A stretch of 64,000 nucleotides of DNA from Streptomyces anulatus (GTDB taxonomy: Bacteria > Actinomycetota > Actinomycetes > Streptomycetales > Streptomycetaceae). The notes under the pieces were generated by a model. That model ran no database searches. It worked only from the letters and a program-made list of their open reading frames with translations, and was not told the origin of the DNA. This document shows positions 51,260 to 59,855 of this stretch, piece by piece. A program made the position numbers and the translations under genes. Positions within the stretch are counted from its first letter, which is position 1; every line of letters starts with the position of its first letter. The stretch covers positions 62,001-126,000 of the forward strand of contig NZ_BMVK01000009.1 of assembly GCF_014650675.1 (NCBI RefSeq). Reading direction: 5' to 3'.

Positions 51260-52276
51260 TCACTGGAGGGCGTGGACCGCGGTGCGGAAGAGGGCGGGCG
51301 CCCGGTGGGCCGCGGCGACGATCAGCCGGCCCGAGGACGGATGGCCGGCGGCACCCAGCAGGGCCGCGGTGAGCAGTCGGTAGCGTCGCGTGACCCGTAC
51401 CCACCGCCGGGGGTAGTCCTCGGGCCGCCCTGCGGTCAGGCAGTCGACCGCGGCCGTCGCGGTGGCCACCGCGAGGGCGATCCCCTCCCCGGTGAGCGCG
51501 TCCACGTAGCCCGCGGCGTCGCCGACCAGCAGGACGCGCCCGGCCCGCAGGCCCCGCGCACGCTGGCGCAGCGGCCCGGCCCCGCGTACGGGGGTGGCCC
51601 CGGGGCTGTCCGCGAGCCGGGCCGCGAGAGCGGGGAAGGCGGCCAGATGCCGGTCGTAGGGGCGGCGGTCGCGGCTCAGGACGGCGACGCCCACCAGGCG
51701 CTCGCCGACCGGGGTCACGTACGCCTCGCCGTGCCGGGACCAGTGCACCTCGACGTGGTCGGTCCACGGGGCGAGCGGGTAGTGGCGGCGCAGACCGTAG
51801 CGCCCGGGCCCGGTGACGGGCCGGTCGAGGCCCAGGGCACGGCGCAGCGGCGAGTGGAGCCCGTCGGCGGCGATGAGCCAGCGCGCGGTGAGTCCGGCGG
51901 CGGTGACGGTGTCCGCGTCCTGCCGGATCTCCCCCGCCTTCGCGGCGACGACGCGTACGCCCAGGGAGGCGGCCCGCTCGTGCAGGGCGGCGTGGAGTTC
52001 GGTGCGGCGGACGCCCGCGCCGGGGCCGCCCCGGAAGGCCGCCTCCGCGCTGCGCCGGCCGTCGGTGTAGCGGATGCCGCGCAGTTCGTGGCCGCTCACC
52101 CGTACGCCGAGGTCGCGCAGGGCCGCGACGCCGCCGGGCATGATGCCCTCGCCGCACGCCTTGTCGACGGGGGTGGTGCGCGGCTCGACCACCACCGCCT
52201 CCAGGCCCGCCGACGCGGCCCGGATCGCGGCGGCCAGTCCGGCCGGTCCGCCGCCCGCGACCAGGACGTCGATCAT
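51260..52276 (-). CDS. FAD-dependent hydroxylase (SrsC-like) of phenolic-lipid operon
   Basis: 338-aa flavoprotein of the para-hydroxybenzoate-hydroxylase/geranylgeranyl-reductase type. It has the FAD-binding GGGPAGLAAAIRA at the N-terminus, CGEGIMPGG, and GDAAGYVDALTGEGIALAV near residue 270. The ATG overlaps the methyltransferase stop as ATGA. In S. griseus srsABC, a flavoprotein of this operon position oxidises the methylated alkylresorcinol to a quinone; I infer the same role here from the gene order. Assignment as SrsC itself needs alignment. Confidence 0.88.
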   Translation of the reverse strand: MIDVLVAGGGPAGLAAAIRAASAGLEAVVVEPRTTPVDKACGEGIMPGGVAALRDLGVRVSGHELRGIRYTDGRRSAEAAFRGGPGAGVRRTELHAALHERAASLGVRVVAAKAGEIRQDADTVTAAGLTARWLIAADGLHSPLRRALGLDRPVTGPGRYGLRRHYPLAPWTDHVEVHWSRHGEAYVTPVGERLVGVAVLSRDRRPYDRHLAAFPALAARLADSPGATPVRGAGPLRQRARGLRAGRVLLVGDAAGYVDALTGEGIALAVATATAAVDCLTAGRPEDYPRRWVRVTRRYRLLTAALLGAAGHPSSGRLIVAAAHRAPALFRTAVHALQ

Positions 52277-52806
52277 GTGCGCGCGTCCACGGCCGGGAGG
52301 CGGGCGAGCGCCCCGTCCTCGCACCGGATCCGCACGGCCATGAGGGCGGCGTTGAGGGCGGTGAACACGAGGGCGGTCACCCAGGCCCCGTGGGCCAGGG
52401 GCAGCGCGAGGCCTTCGGCGGCGACGGCGACGTAGTTGGGGTGGCTCAGCCACCGGTAGGGGCCGCCGGTGACCCGGGGCAGGCCGGGGACCACGATGAC
52501 CCGGGTGTTCCAGCGGGGGCCGAGGGTGCGGATGCACCACCAGCGCAGCACCTGCGCGGCCACGACGACGGCGGCCAGCGCCCAGCCGGGTCCGGCCGGG
52601 AAGGGGCGTTCGGCGAACCGGACCTCCGCCAGGCAGCCGAGCAGGAGTGCGGTGTGCAGCGCGACCATCGCCGGATAGTGCCCTCGGCCCGATTCGACGC
52701 CGCCCCGGGCGAGGCTCCAGCGGGTGTTGCGGCGGGCCACGACGAGTTCGGCGAGGCGCTCGGCCGCGACGGCCAGCACCAGGAGGGTGTACCAGGTCGA
52801 GGTCAT
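52273..52806 (-). CDS. isoprenylcysteine-carboxyl-methyltransferase-like methyltransferase (SrsB-like)
   Basis: 177-aa membrane protein of the ICMT family, with four to five hydrophobic segments and the diagnostic RVTGGPYRWLSHPNYVAV segment (HPNY) near residue 120. In S. griseus the equivalent enzyme O-methylates the phenolic lipid ring. GGAAGGAG lies before the ATG at 52806. It sits 14 bp after the type III PKS and overlaps the flavoprotein gene by four bases. The substrate is inferred from the operon. Confidence 0.9.
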   Translation of the reverse strand: MTSTWYTLLVLAVAAERLAELVVARRNTRWSLARGGVESGRGHYPAMVALHTALLLGCLAEVRFAERPFPAGPGWALAAVVVAAQVLRWWCIRTLGPRWNTRVIVVPGLPRVTGGPYRWLSHPNYVAVAAEGLALPLAHGAWVTALVFTALNAALMAVRIRCEDGALARLPAVDART

Positions 52807-52820
52807 GGGGGCTCTCCTTC

Positions 52821-53873
52821 CTACCAGCGCAGCAGCACCAGTTCGCAGCAGAATCCCGGGCCCATGGCCAGCAGCAGTCCGGGGGTTCCCGGCTCGGGGC
52901 GGCGCTGTTCGATGGTGTCCCGCAGGACGTGGAGGACCGAGGACGAGGACAGGTTGCCGACGTCGGCCAGCGAGCGCCAGGTGACGTCGAGCGCGCCGTC
53001 GGGCAGGTCGAGGACCTCGGTGACGGTCTCCAGCACCTTGGGGCCGCCCGGGTGGCACACCCAGTGGGCGACGTCCTTCGGCTTGAGGCCGTGTTCGTCG
53101 AGGAACTCCCGTACGTCGTCCGCGAGATAGCGGCGGACGACGTCGGGTACCGCCGGGTCGAGGACCACGGTGAAGCCGGTGCTGCCGATGTCCCAGCCCA
53201 TGACGTGCTCGGTGTCCGGGTACATCCGGCTGCGGGTGGCCACGATCTCGGGCCCGGAGACGGCCCGGCGGCCGCCGAGGGCGACCACGGCGGCCGCTCC
53301 GTCGCCGAACAGCGCGGTCGCCACCAGGTTGGCGGGCGACGCGTCGTGGCGCTGGAAGGTGAGGGAGCAGAACTCGACCGACAGAAGCACGGCCACGTCG
53401 TCGGGGCGACCGAGGAGGTAGTCGTGCAGCCGGGCCGTCCCGGCCGCTCCGGCGACGCAGCCGAGGCCGAAGACGGGCAGCCGCTTGACGTCCGACCGCA
53501 TCCCCAGGCGGGTCACGAGCCGGGCGTCGACGGAGGGGGCGGCGATGCCGGTGACCGAGGTGAACATCAGCAGGTCGACGTCGGTGGGCCGCAGCCCCGC
53601 CGCCCGCAGCGCACCGCGTACGGCCTGGGCGCCGAGGTCCACGGCGGACCGGATGAACACGTCGTTGGACGTGCCGAAGCCGTCGAGGTCGCGGTAGCCG
53701 TCCAGGGGCAGCACGGTGTGCCGGGTGCGGACCCGGGCGTTCTCGTGGAGCCGGTCCAGGACTCGGCGGTCGGCGCCGGGCGGCAGGCAGGTGCGGGCCA
53801 CCATGTCGGTGACCTCGCGCTGGGTGTGGCGGTGGGGCGGCAGGACCCCGTGCACCGCGGCGATGCGGGTCAT
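52821..53873 (-). CDS. type III polyketide synthase (SrsA-like alkylresorcinol synthase)
   Basis: 350-aa chalcone-synthase-fold enzyme that extends a fatty acyl starter with malonyl units. The Cys-His-Asn triad is visible: FGLGCVAGAAG (Cys near residue 150), VCHPGG (His) and GNLSSSS (Asn). The ATG at 53873 is preceded by AGGAGG. Gene order PKS, ICMT-like methyltransferase, flavoprotein matches srsABC of S. griseus, whose phenolic lipids alter the membrane and give penicillin resistance. RppA-type synthases, by contrast, normally pair with a cytochrome P450, which is absent here. Confidence 0.93.
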   Translation of the reverse strand: MTRIAAVHGVLPPHRHTQREVTDMVARTCLPPGADRRVLDRLHENARVRTRHTVLPLDGYRDLDGFGTSNDVFIRSAVDLGAQAVRGALRAAGLRPTDVDLLMFTSVTGIAAPSVDARLVTRLGMRSDVKRLPVFGLGCVAGAAGTARLHDYLLGRPDDVAVLLSVEFCSLTFQRHDASPANLVATALFGDGAAAVVALGGRRAVSGPEIVATRSRMYPDTEHVMGWDIGSTGFTVVLDPAVPDVVRRYLADDVREFLDEHGLKPKDVAHWVCHPGGPKVLETVTEVLDLPDGALDVTWRSLADVGNLSSSSVLHVLRDTIEQRRPEPGTPGLLLAMGPGFCCELVLLRW

Positions 53874-53991
53874 CCTGCCTCCTGCTTCGGTGGCGTCATG
53901 GCCCCATCCTGCCCACAAAGAGTGATGAATCGGCGTAAAAGACCCGCCCGGTCGCCGCATTGACGGGACGCCAGGCCCCTACGATCGCCCG

Positions 53992-54939
53992 ATGGACGCC
54001 ACGGACAGCGTGAGCCCGGCCGGAGCGGGGGCTGCGGGGACCGCGGGGGCTCAGCCGATCGGAGCGGTTCCGGACGGAGCGGTTCCGGCCGACGCGGACC
54101 CGGCCGGGTCCGGGCGACGGGGCCGGGTCGTGGGGCTCGCGCTCGCGTGCCACCCGGGACCGGCGCTCGCGGTGACCGCGCTCGGCTGTGCCCTCGCGCT
54201 CGGCTCCGGCCTGGGCGGCCCCCGTTCCGCGCTGGTCACGGCGGCGGTGCTGACCGGCCAGCTCTCGGTGGGCTGGTGCAACGACGCGTACGACGCACGG
54301 CGTGACGCCGATGCCGGCCGCCGGGGGAAGCCCGCGGCCGACGGCACGGTCGAGGCGCGTGCGGTGTGGGCGGCGGCGGCGGTCGCGCTCGCCCTGTGCG
54401 TACCGCTCTCGCTGGCCTGCGGGGCCCTCGCGGGCGTGGTGCACCTCGCCGCGGTCACCGCCGCCTGGCTCTACAACCTGCGACTCAAGGCGACCGCCCT
54501 GTCCTGGCTGCCGTACGTGGCCGGATTCGGCGCCCTGCCCGCCGCCGTCGCCCTCTCCCTGCCCGGCGGACCGTGGCCCCGGTGGTGGACGGTGACGGCC
54601 GGGGCGCTGCTCGGGTTCGCGGCCCATCTGGCCGACACGCTCCCGGACATCGCGGCGGACCGGGCGGCCGGGATTCGGGGCCTCCCGCACCGGCTGGGCG
54701 CGAGGGGAACCCGGCTGCTCCTGCCGGCGCCGCTCCTCGGCGCCACGGCCGTGCTGGCGTTCGGGCCGCCGGGACCGGTGGACGCCGTGGGTGCGGCGGC
54801 GCTCGTCCTGGCCGGTGCGGCGGCGCTCGCGGGCCCGGCTCTGGGCGGCCGGTGGCGCAAGGCCGCCCTGGCCGGAGCGGTGGCCGTGGCGGCGGTGGAT
54901 CTGGCGCTGCTGCTGGCCCGGGGTGTCGCCGGGGCCTGA
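53992..54939 (+). CDS. UbiA-family prenyltransferase
   Basis: 315-aa integral membrane prenyltransferase, which moves a prenyl group from a diphosphate to an aromatic acceptor. Both Asp-rich metal motifs are present: NDAYDARRDAD in the first half and DTLPDIAADRAAG in the second, with seven to nine hydrophobic segments. The first 40 residues are Ala/Gly/Pro-rich and disordered, and the start has no clear ribosome binding site, so the true start may lie downstream. It is divergent from the type III PKS operon by 118 bp, which raises the possibility that the phenolic lipid or quinone is prenylated. Confidence 0.88.
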   Translation: MDATDSVSPAGAGAAGTAGAQPIGAVPDGAVPADADPAGSGRRGRVVGLALACHPGPALAVTALGCALALGSGLGGPRSALVTAAVLTGQLSVGWCNDAYDARRDADAGRRGKPAADGTVEARAVWAAAAVALALCVPLSLACGALAGVVHLAAVTAAWLYNLRLKATALSWLPYVAGFGALPAAVALSLPGGPWPRWWTVTAGALLGFAAHLADTLPDIAADRAAGIRGLPHRLGARGTRLLLPAPLLGATAVLAFGPPGPVDAVGAAALVLAGAAALAGPALGGRWRKAALAGAVAVAAVDLALLLARGVAGA

Positions 54940-55012
54940 ACAGGCCCGACCGGGAACGTGCCTGACAGACCGTCACTCAAGACACCCGAATGACATGACC
55001 ATGCGAAGACCG

Positions 55013-55070
55013 TTGACAAATCAGAAACCGAGCAGAAATCTATGAACCTCTCACCGCAAAAGATTGACTT
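55013..55070 (+). promoter_or_regulatory. probable promoter region of secreted glucanase
   Basis: A perfect -35 hexamer TTGACA (55013-55018) starts an AT-rich stretch before the glucanase gene. A matching -10 is not clear: AAATCT lies at 17-bp spacing and TATGAA at 22 bp. Confidence 0.35.
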
Positions 55071-55103
55071 GTGGGCTCAAATATTGTGGAAGCAGAGGAC
55101 ACC

Positions 55104-58055
55104 ATGAGATGGAAACGACTCACCGGACGGTCGATCACCGGGCTGCTGATAGCCGGAATGATCTCCTTCGGGCTCCTGCCCGTCGCCGCGAGCGCGGCTG
55201 AGGCCACCGATCTGGCCCGGGGCAAGCCCGTCGTCGCCAGCGGATCGCACGGCGGGTTCCCGGCCGCCGGCGCCAACGACGGAAACGTCAACAGTTACTG
55301 GGAGTCGAACGGGCTGCCGGCCGACCTCACGGTGAAGCTCGGCGCCGACGCGGATCTGGAGTCCGTGGTGGTCAAGCTCAACCCCGACCCGATCTGGGGC
55401 AGCCGGACCCAGGACATCCAGGTGCTCGGCCGGACCCAGGACGGCACCGCGTTCACCTCGCTCCGGGCCCGCGCCGGCTACGCGTTCAACCCGTCGGGCA
55501 ACCAGAACACGGTGACGATCCCGGTGGACGGCCGGGTCGCCGACCTCCAGCTCAAGTTCTTCGCCAACACCGGGGCGCCCGGCGCGCAGATCGCGGAGAT
55601 CCAGGTCCTGGGGACGGCCGCGCCCAACCCGGACCTGACCGTGAGCGCGCTGTCCTGGAGCCCCTCGTCCCCGTCCGAGACGGACGACATCACCGTCGAG
55701 GGGACCGTCCGCAACGCCGGTTCGGCCGCCTCCCCCGCGACGACCGTCAATGTGAGCCTGGGCGGCGTGGTCGTGGGCAGCGCGCCGGTCGGCCCGCTCG
55801 CCGCGGGAGCCTCGGCCCCGGTCTCGGTCGAGGTCGGCAAGCGGCCGCAGGGCTCGTACGCCGTATCGGCGCTGGTGGACCCGACCGACACGGTCGTCGA
55901 GTCGGACAACGCCAACAACAGCCGGACCACCGCCACCCCGCTGGTGGTCGGGCAGAGCCCCGGCCCCGACCTGGAGGTCCGCTCCATCTCCTCCAGCCCG
56001 GCCAACCCGGCCGTCGGCGCGGCGGTCACCTTCACCGTGGCGGTGCACAACCGGGGCACCAGCGCGGTGGGCGCGGGCACCGTCACCCGTCTGGCCGTCG
56101 GCTCCACCACGCTCAACGGCACCACACCGGCCATCGCGGCGGGCGCGACCGCGAACGTCACCATCGGCGGCAGCTGGACGGCCGCGAGCGGCGGAGCCAC
56201 CCTGACCGCCACCGCCGATGCGACGAACCAGGTCACGGAGACCAGCGAGACCAACAACACCTTCGCCCGCTCCATCGTCGTCGGGCGCGGCGCGGCCGTT
56301 CCGTACACCGAGCTGGAGGCCGAGAACGCCGCCTACCGGGGCACGCTGCTGAAGTCGGACGCCGAGCGCACCTTCGGACACACCAACTTCGCCACCGAGT
56401 CCTCCGGCCGCGAGTCGGTACGGCTCAACGCGACGGGTGAGTTCGTGGAGTTCACCTCGACCGCCCCGTCGAACTCCGTCGTCGTGCGCAACTCCGTCCC
56501 GGACGCGCCGGGCGGTGGCGGCCGCGAGGCGACCATCAGCCTGTACGCCGACGGCGAGTTCGTCCGCAAGCTCGACCTCTCCTCGAAGCACAGCTGGCTG
56601 TACGGGAACACCGACAGCCCCGAAGGACTCACCAACACCCCCGGCGGCGACGCACGGCGGCTGTTCGACGAGTCGCACGCCCTGCTCACGCAGACCTATC
56701 CGGCGGGCACGAAGTTCCGGCTCCAGCGCGACGCGAGCGACAACGCCTCCTTCTACATCATCGACCTGATCGACCTGGAGCAGGTGGCGGCGCCCTCGGC
56801 CCAGCCGTCGGGCTGTGTGTCCATCACGACGTACGGCGCGGTGGCGAACGACGGGATCGACGACACGGCCGCGATCCAGCGCGCGGTGACGGCGAACCAG
56901 ACCGGCCGGATCGACTGCGTGTGGATCCCGGCCGGCCAGTGGCGCCAGGAACAGAAGATCCTCACCGACGACCCGCTCGACCGGGGCCAGTTCAACCAGG
57001 TCGGCATCCGTGATGTGACGATCCGGGGCGCCGGCATGTGGCACTCCCAGCTCTACACCCTCACCCCGCCGCACGAGGCGGGCGGCATCAACCACCCGCA
57101 CGAGGGCAACTTCGGTTTCGACATCGACGAGAACACGCAAATCTCCGACATCGCCATCTTCGGCTCCGGCACCATTCGCGGCGGTGACGGCAACCACGAG
57201 GGCGGCGTCGCGCTGAACGGCCGGTTCGGCAAGGACACGAAGATCAGCAACGTCTGGATCGAGCACGCCAACGTGGGCGTCTGGGCCGGTCGCGACTTCA
57301 CCAACATCCCCGAGCTGTGGAACCCGGGCGACGGCGTCGAGTTCACCGGGATGCGGATCCGCAACACGTACGCCGACGGCATCAACTTCGCCAACGGCAC
57401 CCGCAACTCCACGGTCTACAACTCGTCGTTCCGCAACACCGGCGACGACGCCCTCGCGGTCTGGTCCAGCAAGTACGTCAAGGACCAGTCCGTCGACATC
57501 GGCCACGACAACAGCTTCCGCAACAACACCATCCAGCTCCCGTGGCGCGCCAACGGCATCGCGGTCTACGGGGGTTACGGCAACAAGATCGAGAACAACC
57601 TGATCTCCGACACGATGAACTACCCGGCCATCATGCTGGCGACCGACCACGACCCGCTGCCCTTCTCCGGGCAGACCTTGATCGCCAACAACGGCCTGTA
57701 CCGCACCGGCGGAGCCTTCTGGAACGAGGACCAGGAGTTCGGCGCGATCACCCTCTTCCCGCAGAACCTGCCGATCCCCGGAGTCACGATCCGCGACACG
57801 GACATCATCGACTCCACCTATGACGGCATCCAGTTCAAGACGGGCGGCGGCCTGATGCAGGACGTCAAGATCGAGAACGTCCGGATCGACAAGTCCACCA
57901 ACGGATCCGGCATCCTCGCGATGGGCGGCGCGCGCGGCAACGCGACGCTCACCAACGTGACGATCACCGACTCGCGCGACGGCCACGTACTCATCGAGCC
58001 CGGTTCGCAGTTCACGGTCTCCGGCAGCCCGAACGGCGCACGGGCCAAGCGGTAG
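55104..58055 (+). CDS. secreted GH87-like alpha-1,3-glucanase (mycodextranase) with discoidin and CARDB domains
   Basis: 983 aa, ATG at 55104 with AGAGGAC before it. A signal peptide ends near residue 32 (PVAASAAEA). Next come a discoidin/F5-8C-type carbohydrate-binding module (about 35-170), two CARDB adhesion domains (about 175-285 and 290-400), a CBM6-like module beginning YTELEAENA (about 410-560), and a right-handed beta-helix catalytic region from SGCVSITTYGAVANDGIDDTAAIQ to the end, with many N-rich turns. This order matches bacterial GH87 enzymes that degrade alpha-1,3-glucan of fungal walls or dental-type glucans. Monocistronic, followed by a strong terminator. Substrate is from family knowledge, not tested. 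Confidence 0.82.
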   Translation: MRWKRLTGRSITGLLIAGMISFGLLPVAASAAEATDLARGKPVVASGSHGGFPAAGANDGNVNSYWESNGLPADLTVKLGADADLESVVVKLNPDPIWGSRTQDIQVLGRTQDGTAFTSLRARAGYAFNPSGNQNTVTIPVDGRVADLQLKFFANTGAPGAQIAEIQVLGTAAPNPDLTVSALSWSPSSPSETDDITVEGTVRNAGSAASPATTVNVSLGGVVVGSAPVGPLAAGASAPVSVEVGKRPQGSYAVSALVDPTDTVVESDNANNSRTTATPLVVGQSPGPDLEVRSISSSPANPAVGAAVTFTVAVHNRGTSAVGAGTVTRLAVGSTTLNGTTPAIAAGATANVTIGGSWTAASGGATLTATADATNQVTETSETNNTFARSIVVGRGAAVPYTELEAENAAYRGTLLKSDAERTFGHTNFATESSGRESVRLNATGEFVEFTSTAPSNSVVVRNSVPDAPGGGGREATISLYADGEFVRKLDLSSKHSWLYGNTDSPEGLTNTPGGDARRLFDESHALLTQTYPAGTKFRLQRDASDNASFYIIDLIDLEQVAAPSAQPSGCVSITTYGAVANDGIDDTAAIQRAVTANQTGRIDCVWIPAGQWRQEQKILTDDPLDRGQFNQVGIRDVTIRGAGMWHSQLYTLTPPHEAGGINHPHEGNFGFDIDENTQISDIAIFGSGTIRGGDGNHEGGVALNGRFGKDTKISNVWIEHANVGVWAGRDFTNIPELWNPGDGVEFTGMRIRNTYADGINFANGTRNSTVYNSSFRNTGDDALAVWSSKYVKDQSVDIGHDNSFRNNTIQLPWRANGIAVYGGYGNKIENNLISDTMNYPAIMLATDHDPLPFSGQTLIANNGLYRTGGAFWNEDQEFGAITLFPQNLPIPGVTIRDTDIIDSTYDGIQFKTGGGLMQDVKIENVRIDKSTNGSGILAMGGARGNATLTNVTITDSRDGHVLIEPGSQFTVSGSPNGARAKR

Positions 58056-58065
58056 CCGCCTGTAC

Positions 58066-58101
58066 GCTCCCGGGCCGGGGGATCACCTCCGGCCCGGGAG
58101 C
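58066..58101 (+). terminator. hairpin terminator after glucanase
   Basis: A 13-bp perfect stem (GCTCCCGGGCCGG with CCGGCCCGGGAGC) and a 10-base loop, 10 bp past the stop. A smaller 6-bp hairpin follows within 40 bp. Confidence 0.88.
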
Positions 58102-58206
58102 ACCCGTTCCCCGGAACACCCGTTCTCGGGAACGGCCCTTTCCACCCCGCGAATTGGGTCCCGCACGGCTCTGGGAAGTGCAAGGTCCCGGGGCTACCCT
58201 CCGCGC

Positions 58207-59286
58207 ATGATTCCCACGGTTGTCTGGGGTACCGGCAACGTCGGCCGCGCGGCGATCCGCGCCGTCGAGGCCCATCCGGCGCTGACGCTCGCCGCCGTCC
58301 TCGTGCACGATCCCGCCAAGGTCGGCCGCGACGCGGGCGAGCTCGGCGGGGTCGGGCGCACGCTCGGGGTCGCGGCCACCGACGACATCGCCGCCGTCCT
58401 GGCCGCCCGCCCCCGGGCGGTGGTCTACGCGGCGTCCGGCGACATCCGCCCCGACGACGCCCTCGCCGACATCGGCCGGGCGATCCGGGCCGGCGCGGTG
58501 GTCGTCACGCCCTCCCTCTATCCGCTCTACGATCAGCGCAACGCCCCGCCGGAGCTGCGGGACCCGGTCCTGGCCGCCGTCGCCGAGGGCGGCGGCTCCC
58601 TCTTCGTCTCCGGGGTCGACCCCGGCTGGGGCAATGACGTCCTGCCCCTGCTGGTCAGCGGCCTCGGCACCGAGGTGGACGTCATCCGCTGCCAGGAGAT
58701 CTTCGACTACTCCACGTACGAGCAGGAGGAGTCGGTGCGCCATCTGATCGGCATGGGGCACCCGATGGACTACGAGCCGCTGATGCTGGCGGAGAGCGTC
58801 CCGACGATGGTGTGGGGCGGTCAGATACGGCTCATGGCGCGGGCGCTGGACGTCGAGCTGGACGAGATCCGCGAGACCATGGACCGCCGGGCGCTGGAGA
58901 AAACGGTACGCACCCGCACGATGGGCGAGTTCGCGGCGGGCACGCAGGGCGCGGTGCGCTTCGAGGTGCAGGGCATCGTGGACGGCGAGCCGCGCATCGT
59001 CATCGAGCACATCACCCGGATCCATCCCTCGTGCGCCCCGGACTGGCCGTCCCCGCCCGACGGGGTGGGCGCGCATCGGGTGGTGATCGAGGGCCGTCCC
59101 CGTATCGAGGTGACGGTCGAGGCCTCCGACGAGGACGCGAACCGTTCGGCGGGCGGGAACGCCACCGCGGTCGGGCGGCTCGTCTCCGCCATCGACTGGC
59201 TGGCGGACGCGAAGCCGGGCCTGTACGACGCACTGGACGTTCCGCTGCGGCCTGCGGTCGGCAGGCTGGGAAGGAGACCGGCATGA
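58207..59286 (+). CDS. DapB-like NAD(P)-dependent dehydrogenase
   Basis: 359 aa with an N-terminal Rossmann fold (VVWGTGNVGRAAIRAV, GxGxxG) and a C-terminal domain of the dihydrodipicolinate-reductase-like family. These proteins are usually annotated as NAD(P)H-dependent amine dehydrogenases; 2,4-diaminopentanoate dehydrogenase is a characterised relative. The SGVDPGWGNDVLPLL segment is a conserved family mark. The length exceeds true DapB (about 250 aa), and lysine-pathway neighbours are absent, so it is not the lysine enzyme. It overlaps the next gene as ATGA, so both probably act on one substrate, unidentified. Confidence 0.85.
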   Translation: MIPTVVWGTGNVGRAAIRAVEAHPALTLAAVLVHDPAKVGRDAGELGGVGRTLGVAATDDIAAVLAARPRAVVYAASGDIRPDDALADIGRAIRAGAVVVTPSLYPLYDQRNAPPELRDPVLAAVAEGGGSLFVSGVDPGWGNDVLPLLVSGLGTEVDVIRCQEIFDYSTYEQEESVRHLIGMGHPMDYEPLMLAESVPTMVWGGQIRLMARALDVELDEIRETMDRRALEKTVRTRTMGEFAAGTQGAVRFEVQGIVDGEPRIVIEHITRIHPSCAPDWPSPPDGVGAHRVVIEGRPRIEVTVEASDEDANRSAGGNATAVGRLVSAIDWLADAKPGLYDALDVPLRPAVGRLGRRPA

Positions 59287-59765
59287 TCATCGATGTTCCG
59301 GAGGGTCAGGAGCCCATCGGTTACGTGTGGGGGGAGATGGTCCCCGGTATCGGCATGGCCGCCGCCACCTTCTCGATGTCCGTGTACGAGCACACGACAC
59401 TGGGGCTGCGGGAGTTCGAGGCGGCCAGGCTGCGGGTCGCACAGATCAACGGGTGCCTGTTCTGCCTGGACTGGCGGACCGAGCGGGACGGGGCGAAGGT
59501 CGAGGAGGAGTTCGCCGGGGCGGTGACCGAGTGGCGTACGACCGACGCCTTCGACGAGCGCACCCGGCTCGCGGCGGAGTACGCCGAGCGGTACACGCTC
59601 GACCACCACGGTCTGGACGACGCCTTCTGGAAGCGGATGACCGCGCACTACAGCCAGGCGGAGATCGTGGAGCTGACGATGAGCATCGGCTCGTGGCTGG
59701 CGTTCGGGCGGCTCAACCATGTGCTGGGGATCGACGCGGTGTGCGTTCTGCCCGGTCACGGGTGA
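59283..59765 (+). CDS. carboxymuconolactone-decarboxylase-like (AhpD-fold) protein
   Basis: 160 aa, all-helical AhpD/CMD fold. The redox pair NGCLFC (CxxC) is followed by LDWR rather than the His seen in AhpD. The ending MSIGSWLAFGRLNHVLGID is typical. The ATG overlaps the dehydrogenase stop by four bases and its ribosome binding site (GGAAGGAG) lies inside that gene. Members include peroxidase partners, decarboxylases and uncharacterised redox proteins; the fused arrangement suggests a shared step with the dehydrogenase. Confidence 0.88.
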   Translation: MIIDVPEGQEPIGYVWGEMVPGIGMAAATFSMSVYEHTTLGLREFEAARLRVAQINGCLFCLDWRTERDGAKVEEEFAGAVTEWRTTDAFDERTRLAAEYAERYTLDHHGLDDAFWKRMTAHYSQAEIVELTMSIGSWLAFGRLNHVLGIDAVCVLPGHG

Positions 59766-59785
59766 GAGGCGGGCTCCTACTGACG

Positions 59786-59826
59786 GAGTCCGGGGCCGCC
59801 GGGTTGGCACTCCCGGCCCCGGGCTC
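59786..59826. terminator. hairpin between convergent genes
   Basis: GAGTCCGGGGCCG and CGGCCCCGGGCTC form a 13-bp stem with one mismatch and a 15-base loop, between the gene ending at 59765 and the cholesterol oxidase stop at 59856. Confidence 0.7.
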
Positions 59827-59855
59827 TCCGTGGGTCCCCGTGACTTCCGGGTCGC

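Noticed and set aside
55077..57986. Long minus-strand open frame opposite the glucanase
   Set aside because: The plus strand encodes a signal peptide and known domains throughout; the antisense translation is Val/Arg/Gly-rich noise.
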